This document shows, one piece after another, positions 23,633-32,711 of a stretch of DNA of 39,027 nt (positions within the stretch are counted from its first letter, which is position 1; each line of letters opens with the position of its first letter). Under the pieces are notes generated by a model. The model did no database searches. It had not been told where the DNA came from and was given only the letters and a program-made list of their open reading frames with translations. A program made the translations under genes and the position numbers. Source of the DNA: Oscillospiraceae bacterium (GTDB lineage: Bacteria; Bacillota; Clostridia; Oscillospirales; CAG-272); contig SVRH01000005.1 in assembly GCA_015064925.1 (NCBI GenBank), positions 1 through 39,027 on the forward strand, in the 5' to 3' direction.

Positions 23633-24318
23633 CTGTCGCTGCTTCTGGCAATGACCAAAAGACGAAGCAGCTGCAGAACCGCACTGACAAGGGCTGCTAC
23701 GTAGGTCAGCGCCGCTGCGGTCAGCACCTTATCCACACCGTCCAGCTCCTCTTCTCTGAACGCACCGCTGCCCTCCAGCGCCTTAATGGCACGGCGGCTG
23801 GCATTGAATTCCACAGGAAGGGTGATCAGCTGGAACAGTGCCACCACCGCAAACAGACCCACACCGAAGTAAGCCAGCAGCGGGTTGGCAAAAACAACGC
23901 CCAGAATGACAAACATCATCGAAAACAGAGAGCTGAAATTGGTAGCTCCCACCAGCGCACCGCGAATCTTCATAGGTGTGTAGCCCTTGGCGTACTGAAC
24001 CGCATGACCGCACTCATGGGCAGCAATGCCCACCGATGCCACCGATGCCTTGTCGTACACGTCAGCGGAAAGACGCACCACGTTGGCACGGGGGTCAAAA
24101 TGGTCGGTCATCTCGCCTGCGATCTTTTCGATACGCACGTCATACAGTCCGTTTGCATTCAGAATAGCTCTTGCAGCATCGTAGCCGGTGAGTCCTCTGG
24201 CAACGCGCACCTGCTTATATTTGTGATAAGCGGTGGTCACCTTGATCTGTGCCCAAATGCCAATCAGCATAGCGGGAACCATAAAAATCCAAAACGTGGG
24301 ATCAAAGAAAATAAACAT
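23629..24318 (-). CDS. yugP: YugP-type zinc-dependent membrane metallopeptidase
   Basis: 229 aa. An N-terminal membrane segment (residues 4-22) is followed by a soluble part with the zinc-protease motif HECGH (His101, Glu102, His105) and membrane segments near 130-165 and 195-220. Length and layout fit the neutral zinc metallopeptidase family of B. subtilis YugP; substrate unknown. It lies between fmt and rsmB, a common Firmicutes position. The start ATG 24318 follows AGGAGT. Confidence 0.92.
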   Translation of the reverse strand: MFIFFDPTFWIFMVPAMLIGIWAQIKVTTAYHKYKQVRVARGLTGYDAARAILNANGLYDVRIEKIAGEMTDHFDPRANVVRLSADVYDKASVASVGIAAHECGHAVQYAKGYTPMKIRGALVGATNFSSLFSMMFVILGVVFANPLLAYFGVGLFAVVALFQLITLPVEFNASRRAIKALEGSGAFREEELDGVDKVLTAAALTYVAALVSAVLQLLRLLVIARSSDR

Positions 24319-24347
24319 ACTTGTACTCCTTTATTTCAATTAATTAT

Positions 24348-25286
24348 TCACTTAGTAAACGTATCCGAAAGAGAGATGCCTCTGCCCCTGATAAAATCGG
24401 CACCGGACATTCTCTTCTTTCCCTCGGGAAGCACGCCGTCAATGACAACGGCGCCCTCTCGGCACGCCACCGTGATCCTGCCGTCATCCAGCGCGATCAC
24501 CTGTCCGGGCGTTCCAAGCACTCCGTTCTCCGTCAAAAGCGAGAGCGAGGTGAACTTAACCGCTTTCCCGTTCAAGTACGCAAAAGGCAGCGGAACGGGA
24601 GTCAGCCCCCTTGCGTAAAAATGCACCTGTCTTGCGGGACGGTCAAAATCCAAAAGGCAATCCGCTTTTTCAATCTTGGCAGCGTGAGTGGCAAGCCTTT
24701 CGTCCTGGGGGTGTGCTTTCAGCGTTCCCGCCTCCAGCCCGTGAAGAGTATGCACCAAAAGCTGTGCGCCCATGTCGGCAAGACCGTCGTGCACCGATTC
24801 AAAATCGTCCTCCAAGGTCAGCGGCATTTCCGCCTTCAAATACATATCACCGGTATCCATGCCCTTTGCCATCTTCATGGTGGTCACTCCCACCGTTTCA
24901 TCTCCCGCCATGATGGATCTTTGCATGGGCGCCGCACCGCGATAGGCAGGCAGCAGCGAGCCGTGCACGTTGACGCATCCGTATTTCGGGTAGTTCAAAA
25001 CGTATTCGGGAAGCAGCTTTCCGTACGCCACCACAGCAATGGCATCGGGGACAAGCTCGTCGAGCAGCTCGGCAATGGCGCCATCCTTCAGCGTTGCGGG
25101 CTGCCACACGGGAATACCCTTTTCCAGCGCCATCACCTTTACGGGCGGCGGGGTCAGGGTCATGTGGCGACCCTTTGGTTTATCGGGTTGGGTCAAAACA
25201 CCCACCACGGTGAAATCCGGCTGATCAAGCAGATGCGCCAGCGACACCGCAGCGAAGTCGGGGGTACCCATAAACAGTATTTTCAT
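24348..25286 (-). CDS. fmt: Methionyl-tRNA formyltransferase
   Basis: 312 aa from ATG 25286 (GAGGAT six bases upstream); the longer upstream frame lies within def and was rejected. It transfers a formyl group from 10-formyl-THF to Met-tRNAi. Visible: MKILFMGTPDFAAVSL Rossmann start, VNVHGSLLPAYRGAAPMQRSI (the SLLPxYRG signature of formyltransferases), GVTTMKMAKGMDTGDM, and a C-terminal OB-like tRNA-binding region. Immediately after def, its functional partner. Confidence 0.97.
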   Translation of the reverse strand: MKILFMGTPDFAAVSLAHLLDQPDFTVVGVLTQPDKPKGRHMTLTPPPVKVMALEKGIPVWQPATLKDGAIAELLDELVPDAIAVVAYGKLLPEYVLNYPKYGCVNVHGSLLPAYRGAAPMQRSIMAGDETVGVTTMKMAKGMDTGDMYLKAEMPLTLEDDFESVHDGLADMGAQLLVHTLHGLEAGTLKAHPQDERLATHAAKIEKADCLLDFDRPARQVHFYARGLTPVPLPFAYLNGKAVKFTSLSLLTENGVLGTPGQVIALDDGRITVACREGAVVIDGVLPEGKKRMSGADFIRGRGISLSDTFTK

Positions 25287-25299
25287 CGTTGTATCCTCA

Positions 25300-25776
25300 T
25301 CACTTGCGCCGTCTGATCTCTTCCGCAGGAAGCATTCTGCTCGCCTTATCCTTGAACAGCACTCCATCCAGGTGGTCGATCTCGTGGCAGAATGCTCTGG
25401 CAAGCAGCTCGCTGCCTGTATAGCAAACGGTCTCGCCTTTACGGTTCATGGCACGCACCGTCACGGTCATGGGACGGGTCACGATGCCGTAGTCTCCGGG
25501 GCTGGAAAGACAGCCCTCACTGCCGATCTGTTCCCCCTCTGTGAAAATGATCTCGGGATTGATCAGCTCGTATACCGTACCTGGCTCGGTCTCCACGATG
25601 GCGATCCTTCTCAAGATCCCCACCTGCGGTGCCGCCAGTCCCACGCCCTCTGCTTCGTGCATGGTCTGCAGCATATCGTCAAGCAATCGCTCAATCTTCG
25701 GCGTGATCTCGGTCACGGGTCGGCACACCTTGCGCAGGGTATCGTCTCCTTCTTTTACAATTGTCAGTTTAGCCAT
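25300..25776 (-). CDS. def: Peptide deformylase
   Basis: 158 aa. All three signatures of the family are present: GVGLAAPQVG (44-53), EGCLS with metal ligand Cys89, and HEIDHLDG with His131, Glu132 and His135. It removes the N-formyl group from nascent chains. The length is typical of the short type-1 enzymes. Coupled with priA upstream (16 nt) and fmt downstream (13 nt). Confidence 0.97.
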   Translation of the reverse strand: MAKLTIVKEGDDTLRKVCRPVTEITPKIERLLDDMLQTMHEAEGVGLAAPQVGILRRIAIVETEPGTVYELINPEIIFTEGEQIGSEGCLSSPGDYGIVTRPMTVTVRAMNRKGETVCYTGSELLARAFCHEIDHLDGVLFKDKASRMLPAEEIRRRK

Positions 25777-25792
25777 TTTATCACATCTCTTT

Positions 25793-28255
25793 CTACAGTC
25801 CCGCAGGATTGATGTCCACCGAGACCTGCACCTTTTTTAGTATCCGCTCATCTAAAGCGTTCATAGCATCCCGCAAAAACTGCCTTAGACGCCGATTGTT
25901 TTTCACCTTCATCACAAACCGCATACGGTAGCGACCGTTCAATTTATAGATCGGCGCTTCAAAGGGTCCGAAAATGACCATCGCCAGATCTCCGTATTCT
26001 TCCTTGCGCAGTCGGGCAACGCAATCATGGTATGCCCGCACCGCACTTTGCAAATGCTGCTCGTCCTCTGACGAAAAGCTGACAAGGGCAATATCACAGA
26101 AGGGTGGGAACAGCAGCGACCGTCTCAGCGCGATCTCATTTTCGTAAAACGCTTCGTAATTCTGACTTGCCGCCTGCACCAGCGTGCGGTTGTCGGGATT
26201 CATGGTCTGGATGATCGCTCTGCCGGGCTTCTCTGCCCTGCCCGCTCTACCCACCACCTGCGTGATCAGCGAGAAGGTGCGCTCTGCCGCCCGATAATCG
26301 TCCATGTACAGTCCCGTATCCGCCATGGTAACGCCAACCAGCGTCACCGACGGAAAATTGTGTCCCTTGGTCACCATCTGGGTGCCAAGCATCACGTCGT
26401 ATTCTTTTTCTCTGAAATCGGAAAGCATTCGCTCGAATGCTTCTTTTTCTCCTGTTGTGTCGGCATCCACTCGCAAGATCCTTGCCGTGGGCAATCGACT
26501 CTGCAGCTCTTTTTCCACCGACTGCGTTCCGTATCCCGCAAAATGCATCGCCTGCGAGCCGCAAGAAGGGCATTGCTGCGGCACCGGTTGGCGTTTGCCG
26601 CAATAGTGGCAGACCATATACCCATATTTCGGCATATTTTCTCCCGTCAGCTCCACGCCCTTGGAACGTTTTCCGACGTGACAGGTCATGGAAACGCTGC
26701 ATCGGGGACAGATCACCGTATCTCCGCAGGAGGTACACTGAGCAAAATTGTGATACCCGCGCCGTCCCACGAACAGAATGCTCTGCTGGTCCTGCTCCAA
26801 ATTTCTTTGCAGCTCATCCTGCAGCAGCTCCCCAATGGCAGAGCTTGCCTCACCGCCACGCATATCGCACAGAATCGCACGGGGCATGGGTCCCTTATTA
26901 TATCTTGCCTTCAGCTCCACAAGAGAGTAAACGCCGCTTTTGGCCTTATAGTAGCTCTCCACCGACGGCGTTGCCGAAGCCAGCAGCATCACAGCTTCGT
27001 TCGCTGCGCAGCGGTATCGGGCAATGTCCCGCGCATGATAGCGAGGGGATTGCTCGGATTTGTAGGTGTGCTCCTGTTCCTCATCAATGAGGATCATACC
27101 CAGATCGGAAAAGGGAGCAAACACTGCCGAACGGGTACCGATACACACTCTCACCTGTCCGCTGCGAATCCGTTGCCAGGCATCCTGTCGCTGTCCCGCT
27201 GACAGTCCCGAATGGATCACCGCCACCTCGTCGCCATAGCTTTCACAGTAGAGACTTACCGTCTGAGGTGTCAGCGAGATCTCAGGCACCAAAATGATGA
27301 CCGATCTTCCCGAGCGCACCACCTGCTCCACCACAGCCTTCATGACCATGCTTTTTCCGCTTCCGGTCACGCCGTACAGCAGCGCCGCCTTGGCGCTTCC
27401 CGATCCGTAAAGATCAAGGATCGATTCCTTTGCCTTTTCCTGCTCCGGGGTCAAGCTCTCGCTCCAAGAGCAGCTTCTTTCCTTTTTTCCGCCGGGTCTT
27501 CCCACCGGCATTTGCACGCATGAAAGGGCGCCCAGCTCGGTAAGCCGTTTCAACTGTGCCGCACAGTTGCCAAACCGCTCCCGCAGCACCGAAGCCGACA
27601 TTTGTCCTTCGCGCAGGATCACCTCAAAGAGCTGCCTTTGCTTTTCGCTGCGCAGGCAGCCTGCCAAAAAATCGGAAGAGGCGGTATAATAGCTTTCGCA
27701 GCGCACCTTGACCGTGCGTTCGATTTCGTAGCGGCGCGCCAACACGCCGTCGCTCTCCATTTGCCGCAGAAGCTTTCGCACATCCTGTCCAAATCGGTGA
27801 CGCAGCTTGGAAAAGGTCACCTTCTTCTGGGACGCGATATAGCTCTGCACCTCAGCAGCCTTGCTGTTTTCCAAGTATTTCTTTTCCGAAAAGCACTCTC
27901 CCGGCAGATAGATCTCAAGCAGTCCCTCGGGAATGCCCGAAGGAAGGATGCAGTGCAGAGCATCGGCAACCGAGCAGAAATACTGCTCCTTCATATAAAG
28001 GACCAGTCCAATCATTTCTTCGCTGAGCGCGTAGCCCTCGTATACGTCAAGGACCGTTTTCAGATCCTTTCCGTCGCCGTCCTTGACCGCCAGAACAAGC
28101 GCCGGGGTGATGCGGTTGGCAGAGCCAAAGGGAACATAGACGAAGCCGCCTCTCGTTACCTTCTCCGCCATGCCGTCCGAAACGGCGTAATCAAACAGAT
28201 TATCCACGCGCTCCGGCAAGGAGTCGGAATATAAATATACACTGACGACCTTCAT
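25793..28255 (-). CDS. priA: Primosomal protein N' (replication restart helicase PriA)
   Basis: 820 aa. The N-terminal 3' DNA-binding domain and winged helix precede the helicase core: Walker A GVTGSGKS near 296, Walker B region LIDEEQEHTYKSEQSPRYHARD near 390, and motifs LLASATPS and TQVVGRAGR. The cysteine-rich zinc domain (CTSCGDTVICPRC, then CHYCGK and CPSCGS) near 500-555 is complete. It reloads the replisome at collapsed forks. Start ATG 28255; in line with Firmicutes homologues in length. Confidence 0.97.
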   Translation of the reverse strand: MKVVSVYLYSDSLPERVDNLFDYAVSDGMAEKVTRGGFVYVPFGSANRITPALVLAVKDGDGKDLKTVLDVYEGYALSEEMIGLVLYMKEQYFCSVADALHCILPSGIPEGLLEIYLPGECFSEKKYLENSKAAEVQSYIASQKKVTFSKLRHRFGQDVRKLLRQMESDGVLARRYEIERTVKVRCESYYTASSDFLAGCLRSEKQRQLFEVILREGQMSASVLRERFGNCAAQLKRLTELGALSCVQMPVGRPGGKKERSCSWSESLTPEQEKAKESILDLYGSGSAKAALLYGVTGSGKSMVMKAVVEQVVRSGRSVIILVPEISLTPQTVSLYCESYGDEVAVIHSGLSAGQRQDAWQRIRSGQVRVCIGTRSAVFAPFSDLGMILIDEEQEHTYKSEQSPRYHARDIARYRCAANEAVMLLASATPSVESYYKAKSGVYSLVELKARYNKGPMPRAILCDMRGGEASSAIGELLQDELQRNLEQDQQSILFVGRRGYHNFAQCTSCGDTVICPRCSVSMTCHVGKRSKGVELTGENMPKYGYMVCHYCGKRQPVPQQCPSCGSQAMHFAGYGTQSVEKELQSRLPTARILRVDADTTGEKEAFERMLSDFREKEYDVMLGTQMVTKGHNFPSVTLVGVTMADTGLYMDDYRAAERTFSLITQVVGRAGRAEKPGRAIIQTMNPDNRTLVQAASQNYEAFYENEIALRRSLLFPPFCDIALVSFSSEDEQHLQSAVRAYHDCVARLRKEEYGDLAMVIFGPFEAPIYKLNGRYRMRFVMKVKNNRRLRQFLRDAMNALDERILKKVQVSVDINPAGL

Positions 28256-28320
28256 ATCCGCCCTCCTTTTGACAAAACGGGGACGCCTTACGACTGTCCC
28301 CGCTGCGTTTCTTCAATGTC

Positions 28321-28665
28321 TTACTCGTCGGCTTGCTCTGCGCCCTCGGCTTCTGCTTGCTTTGCCAGCTGTGCGCTCATCAAAATAGGCTTCAACTCAC
28401 CGTTTTCATCGGCTTCCAAAACCACAAGTTCACCCTCCATCATGCGATTGATGGCGGTCTTTACTGCCTTGTTGTCACGAATATCCTTGTCGATAAGAGC
28501 GAACACGGTCTTATCGGTTTCCTTCTGGGAAACCATTCTCTCAGCAGTCTCTCTCTGACGGCAATATTCATCGGTCACGATGCGCGCGCACTTGGCGGTA
28601 GCAACGGTCACTGCATAGCGGTCGCTTCCTGCGCCGCCGAACTGTTCAATGGTAGGATAAAGCAT
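28321..28665 (-). CDS. rpoZ: DNA-directed RNA polymerase omega subunit
   Basis: 114 aa. The N-terminal pattern (GSDRYAVTVATAKCARIV, then a helix ending in KTVFALIDKDI and KAVKTAINRMMEGEL) is that of clostridial omega subunits, which help assemble beta' of RNA polymerase. The acidic, Ala/Glu-rich tail (QLAKQAEAEGAEQADE) is variable in the family. Between gmk and priA, the expected place; coaBC, often between rpoZ and priA, is absent. Confidence 0.9.
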   Translation of the reverse strand: MLYPTIEQFGGAGSDRYAVTVATAKCARIVTDEYCRQRETAERMVSQKETDKTVFALIDKDIRDNKAVKTAINRMMEGELVVLEADENGELKPILMSAQLAKQAEAEGAEQADE

Positions 28666-28707
28666 ACTATAATCTCCTTCTTCTTGTTAGTTGTCAAAAA
28701 TATATTC

Positions 28708-29328
28708 TCATTTGCCGTAAAAATCCACGACAAATCCACTGTTGCGTTTTACACTGTCCTGCTCGACCTTGATGATGTCAAACACATCCTGCACAGCCTT
28801 ATCGAGCATATCGTCGTAGTTGATGACCAGGTAGTCATAGCTCGGAAGAGTAGATAATTCCTCCTTGGCCTTTGCCAGACGGTTTTGGATATCCTCCTCG
28901 GTGTTGGTGCCCCTGCCCCGCAGGCGTCTTTCCAGATTGGGATAGTCGGGGGGAGCGATCATCACTGCCACCGCCTCGGGCATACGGCGCTTAACGTTCA
29001 TGGCGCCCTGCACCTCGATCTCAAGGATCACGTGCACGCCGTTTGCCAGCTTTTCTTCGATCTCGCCCTTGGGCGTGCCGTAATAATTTCCGCAGTACTC
29101 GGCGTACTCCAGCATTCCGTCCTGTGCAATACGGCTTTCAAATTCTTCTCTTGTCAGAAAATAATAGTTCTCTCCGTGCCGCTCGCCCTCTCTTGCCGCT
29201 CTTGTGGTGGCAGAGACCGAGTAGGCAAAGAAGCCCTCGGGAGCTGTTGCACGCAGCCTTTTGACAAGCTCGCCCTTCCCCGCGCCCGAAGGACCGGAAA
29301 TGATCAGCAATAAACCTTTTTTCTTCAT
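28708..29328 (-). CDS. gmk: Guanylate kinase
   Basis: 206 aa from ATG 29328 after GGAGGAAG; the longer frame upstream overlaps remA and was rejected. P-loop GPSGAGKG at 12-19, then SATTRAAREGERHGENYYFLT (GMP-binding region) and LEIEVQGAMNVKRR are diagnostic. Phosphorylates GMP to GDP. The start overlaps the remA stop by 4 nt. Confidence 0.97.
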   Translation of the reverse strand: MKKKGLLLIISGPSGAGKGELVKRLRATAPEGFFAYSVSATTRAAREGERHGENYYFLTREEFESRIAQDGMLEYAEYCGNYYGTPKGEIEEKLANGVHVILEIEVQGAMNVKRRMPEAVAVMIAPPDYPNLERRLRGRGTNTEEDIQNRLAKAKEELSTLPSYDYLVINYDDMLDKAVQDVFDIIKVEQDSVKRNSGFVVDFYGK

Positions 29329-29588
29329 TCTTCTTCCTCCCCGTGGGTCGGTTCTGCACCTGCCAGTCGGGTTGCCACGCTGTCCACCGTCAAAGCGGAA
29401 AGCACCACGTGACCGCTGTCCAATACCAGCACCGACCGACATTTTTTGCCGCAGCAAAGATCCACGGCTCTGCCGCTGTCCTTGGCGTCCTGGATCAGTC
29501 GCTTAATGGGGGCTGCATCGGGAGATGCCGCCGAAACGATGCGCTCGGCAGCCACCAGATTGCCAAACCCGCAATTGATAAATTTCAT
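29325..29588 (-). CDS. remA: RemA/DUF370 family regulatory DNA-binding protein
   Basis: 87 aa. KFINCGFGNLVAAERIVSAA, SPDAAPIKRLIQDAKDSG and VLVLDSGHVVLSAL follow B. subtilis RemA closely; RemA is a DNA-binding activator of biofilm-matrix and osmoprotection genes. ATG 29588 is preferred over TTG 29594 because GAGG lies only two bases before the TTG but eight before the ATG. A Cys-Cys-Gly-Lys-Lys-Cys stretch replaces the usual YGRRTR, an unusual substitution in the DNA-binding region, and the acidic tail is longer than usual. Confidence 0.9.
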   Translation of the reverse strand: MKFINCGFGNLVAAERIVSAASPDAAPIKRLIQDAKDSGRAVDLCCGKKCRSVLVLDSGHVVLSALTVDSVATRLAGAEPTHGEEEE

Positions 29589-29598
29589 CCGCAAGCCC

Positions 29599-30486
29599 TC
29601 ACTCGATATTTTGGATCTGCTCTCGGATCTTTTCCAGCAGGCACTTCATTTCCACCACCGTAGCCGAGGTCTCTTTGTCGCTGCACTTGGAGCCGATGGT
29701 GTTGGTCTCGCGGTTCATTTCCTGCAGCAGGAAATCCAGCTTGCGTCCGATGGGCTCTTCGGATGCGAAGATCTCGTCGTACGCCGCAAAGTGAGAACGC
29801 AGTCTGACCAGCTCCTCGTCCACTGCCGTTCTGTCGGCAAAGATGGCACATTCGGTCAGGATCCTTCCCTCGTCCGCACTGACGTCCAGCTCAGACAGCA
29901 CCGTTCTCAGCCTGTTTTCCAGCTTTGCGCGGTAGTTTGCGGTGTACTGCGCCGCAAAGCCCTCCACGCGCTCTGCCATTGCGACCAGCTCCGCCTTCTT
30001 GGCAAGCAGGTCCTTTTTCAGGTTCTCGCCTTCTCTTTCGCGCATCTCAATAAATCTGTCCAGCGCTGCATCGAACACGGGCAGCAGATCCTGCCACGCC
30101 TCGTTTTCATCCTCCTCAGGATGCTTTTCCGCAAAGATCGCGGTGTTACGCGCCACGCTCATCACCGAAATGTCATCTGCAAGGCCGAAATCGTCCCGCA
30201 GCTTGCGCAGCGCTTCGATGTAGCTCGCCGCAAACGCCTCATCCAGACAGATCTGCGCGCCCTTGTTGGTCAAAGGATTGATGCCGATGTACAGATCCAC
30301 CTTGCCGCGGGTGATACCCTTGGCAGACAGATACGCCTTGGCACGCTCTTCCAAATAGCCATACAGTCGGGAGATCTTCACACTGCAGTCCAGATAACGG
30401 CTGTTGACCGATTTGATCTCAACCAGTATTTCTTTTCCGTTTACGGTGTCGGTGGCTCTGCCGTACGCCGTCATGCTTTTTGCCAT
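29599..30486 (-). CDS. yicC: YicC-family endoribonuclease
   Basis: 295 aa from ATG 30486 (GGACAGGA upstream). KSMTAYGRA, EIKSVNSRYLD at the N-terminus and FLLQEMNRETNTIGSKCSD near the C-terminus are the family hallmarks; YicC proteins are RNases involved in sRNA/RNA turnover in other bacteria. First gene of the operon, 10 nt before remA. Confidence 0.93.
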   Translation of the reverse strand: MAKSMTAYGRATDTVNGKEILVEIKSVNSRYLDCSVKISRLYGYLEERAKAYLSAKGITRGKVDLYIGINPLTNKGAQICLDEAFAASYIEALRKLRDDFGLADDISVMSVARNTAIFAEKHPEEDENEAWQDLLPVFDAALDRFIEMREREGENLKKDLLAKKAELVAMAERVEGFAAQYTANYRAKLENRLRTVLSELDVSADEGRILTECAIFADRTAVDEELVRLRSHFAAYDEIFASEEPIGRKLDFLLQEMNRETNTIGSKCSDKETSATVVEMKCLLEKIREQIQNIE

Positions 30487-30537
30487 ATCGTTTTCCTGTC
30501 CTTTTTCGTTTTTGTCCTTCACAGGATATACACTATT

Positions 30538-30566
30538 ATTGTAACCTATTTTTCCGCGTTTGTCAA
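30538..30566 (-). promoter_or_regulatory. Promoter of the yicC-rsmB operon
   Basis: Minus strand TTGACA, 17-nt spacer, TACAAT, about 50 nt before yicC. It probably drives all nine genes to 22316, since gaps are 65 nt or less and several starts overlap stops. Confidence 0.85.
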
Positions 30567-30603
30567 TAGCCGACGCATTCTTTTTAAAATACGCAAAAGG
30601 CTC

Positions 30604-30632
30604 TTGCAAAATGCGTCGGATTTGAGTATACT
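30604..30632 (+). promoter_or_regulatory. Promoter of the FkbM-hisJ operon
   Basis: TTGCAA, 17-nt spacer, TATACT; GAAAGGAAGG ribosome site before ATG 30663. Divergent from the yicC promoter with about 40 nt between them. Confidence 0.75.
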
Positions 30633-30662
30633 ATGTAGGTATATGAAAGGAAGGTAGTTTCT

Positions 30663-31712
30663 ATGGATCTGTGGCAAACGCTTGCAAATACAAACCGTCC
30701 CATCCTGCTCTACGGCATGGGCAACGGTGCCGACAAGATCGTGCAGCGGCTTGCGCAGCACGGGGCTTCGGTCGCCGATTTCTTTGCTTCCGACGGCTTC
30801 GTGCGCGGTCAGCTCTTCCACGGAAAGCCCGTCCTTTCACGCACCGAGGCGCTCTCCCGCTACCCCGACGCCATCGTTCTGCTGGCATTCGGCTCCGCCC
30901 GTGACGAGGTACTGGACGCCATCAACGAGATCCGCGCCACCCACACCCTACTGGTGCCCGACGTGCCGGTGTTCGGAGACAATCTCTTCACCAAAGAATT
31001 TTATACCGAAAACGAAGCGTCCTTCACCGCCGCCCGCGATCTGCTGGGCGATGAGCGGTCAAAGGTCCTGTTTGACGATCTTGTGCGCTTCAAGCTCAGC
31101 GGCGATCCCTCTCATCTGTGGGACACACAATCGCTTTCCGATACCATTACGGAATGTCTGCACCCCGCCGACTACCGCTTCTGTCTGGATCTGGGGGCCT
31201 ACGTGGGCGACACCGCAGAAATGATGCTGGGGCTCTGCCCGCAGGTCACCCGCATCGATGCGTGGGAGCCCGACCCCAAGACCTTTGTTAAGCTCACACG
31301 CTTTGCCGACAGCCATCCCACCGTGCACCCCATCCGCTCTGCTTCCCTTGACTACACAGGGCAGGTGGATTTTGCCGTTTCGGGCAACCGCAACGCAGGC
31401 ATCGACGCCCCCGGCAAGGTGGCGCCCGTTTCCTGCACTGCCATTGACGACCGTTATCTTGAGGACCCGCCCGATTTCATCAAGATCGACGTGGAGGGGG
31501 CGGAGCGTCCTACACTGATCGGAGCCGCCGAAACGCTGCGTTGCCATCGTCCCGATCTTCTGATCTCTCTGTACCACCGCAGCGAGGATCTTTACGATCT
31601 TCCGCTGCTGCTGCACTCGATCTGCCCCGACTACAAGCTGTCTCTGCGCCGCGACAAGGGACTGCCCGCATGGGATATCGTCCTTACTGCCACCTGCTGT
31701 GCAACCGAATAA
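30663..31712 (+). CDS. FkbM-family methyltransferase
   Basis: 349 aa. The N-terminal 110 residues form a separate Rossmann-like module (ILLYGMGNGADKIVQRL, DFFASDG, DAIVLLAFGSARDEV) often seen in sugar or glycan modification proteins. The C-terminal half is an FkbM SAM-dependent methyltransferase: CLDLGAYVGDTAEMM (motif I), DAWEPDPKTFVKL, and DFIKIDVEGAERPTLIGA, which is diagnostic. Likely O-methylates a sugar or peptide hydroxyl; substrate not readable. hisJ follows by 30 nt. Confidence 0.85.
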   Translation: MDLWQTLANTNRPILLYGMGNGADKIVQRLAQHGASVADFFASDGFVRGQLFHGKPVLSRTEALSRYPDAIVLLAFGSARDEVLDAINEIRATHTLLVPDVPVFGDNLFTKEFYTENEASFTAARDLLGDERSKVLFDDLVRFKLSGDPSHLWDTQSLSDTITECLHPADYRFCLDLGAYVGDTAEMMLGLCPQVTRIDAWEPDPKTFVKLTRFADSHPTVHPIRSASLDYTGQVDFAVSGNRNAGIDAPGKVAPVSCTAIDDRYLEDPPDFIKIDVEGAERPTLIGAAETLRCHRPDLLISLYHRSEDLYDLPLLLHSICPDYKLSLRRDKGLPAWDIVLTATCCATE

Positions 31713-31742
31713 CAGACTATTATATAATAAGGAAGAATTACG

Positions 31743-32573
31743 ATGAACATTCCCTTTCGTTCCAACTGTCACACCCATACCGTTCTCTGCGACGGCAAAG
31801 CCACCGCCGAGGAAATGGTCAAAGCCGCACTGGCGCTTGGTTTCGTCAGCCTTGGCTTCTCCGCTCACTCCCCTCTGCCCTATGAAAACAACTGGGCTCT
31901 CCAAAACGAAGACCTGTCGCTCTATCTGAAAACGATCTCCGAGCTGTCGAAAGCCTACGCGGATCGCATCGAGATCGTAACAGGCATCGAATTGGACGCC
32001 GATTCCCGAATCGAGCTTTCCCCCTTTGCCTACACCATCGGATCGCTGCACACGCTACACAAGGACGGGCTGGGCTTTCCCGTGGATGCCGATCCTGCTC
32101 TGCTGCGTGAGTGCTGTCATGAGCTGTTCGGAGACGATTTTCATGCGCTGATGCGCTACTATTTCGAGGCGCTGTACGAATACGTCAAGTGCCAGCCGTT
32201 TACGGTACTGGGGCATTTCGATCTCCCCCTCAAATACAACAAAAATGGGGAATTCATAAACGAAGAGGATCCCGCGTATCAAAAAATGGCGCTGGAGGCG
32301 CTGGACGGTATCCTGGATCTGCGCCCCGAGCTGATCGTTGAGATCAACACTGGAGGCATACCGCGCGCGGGACGTCCCTACCCCTATCCCGCTCCCATCC
32401 TGCTGCGTCACCTGAAGGAGCGAGGTGCGCGTATGACCTTGACCTCGGACGCCCACCGCACAAATGGGCTTGCCGCCGCCTACCCGGAAAGCATCGCACT
32501 GCTGAAGAGCATCGGGATCGATACGCTGTACCGTTTGGAAAACGGCGCTTTCGCCCCTGTTTCTCTTTGTTAA
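31743..32573 (+). CDS. hisJ: Histidinol-phosphatase, PHP family (HisJ/HisK)
   Basis: 276 aa. The PHP metal-binding signature NCHTHTVLCDGKAT (His10, His12) comes first, then FSAHSPLPYENNW, ITGIELDAD-like EIVTGIELDAD, the segment VLGHFDLPLKY and LTSDAHRTNGLAA with further metal ligands. It removes phosphate from histidinol phosphate, the penultimate step of histidine synthesis. No other his genes are near, so an activity on another phosphate ester is possible. Confidence 0.82.
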   Translation: MNIPFRSNCHTHTVLCDGKATAEEMVKAALALGFVSLGFSAHSPLPYENNWALQNEDLSLYLKTISELSKAYADRIEIVTGIELDADSRIELSPFAYTIGSLHTLHKDGLGFPVDADPALLRECCHELFGDDFHALMRYYFEALYEYVKCQPFTVLGHFDLPLKYNKNGEFINEEDPAYQKMALEALDGILDLRPELIVEINTGGIPRAGRPYPYPAPILLRHLKERGARMTLTSDAHRTNGLAAAYPESIALLKSIGIDTLYRLENGAFAPVSLC

Positions 32574-32649
32574 TCGTGAATAATTTGTGTACACTTTGTA
32601 AATTCTCTTCAAAAGTAAAAAATCCGTCTTTTTTTCATCTCTGCAAGTA

Positions 32650-32678
32650 TTGACAAAAGCAAAAAAAACTGATATACT
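32650..32678 (+). promoter_or_regulatory. Promoter of the first solute-binding lipoprotein
   Basis: TTGACA, 17-nt A-rich spacer, TATACT; ribosome site TGGAGGTAA before ATG 32712. Near-consensus. Confidence 0.85.
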
Positions 32679-32711
32679 TTCTATACCAAAATCTATGGAG
32701 GTAATACCAAA

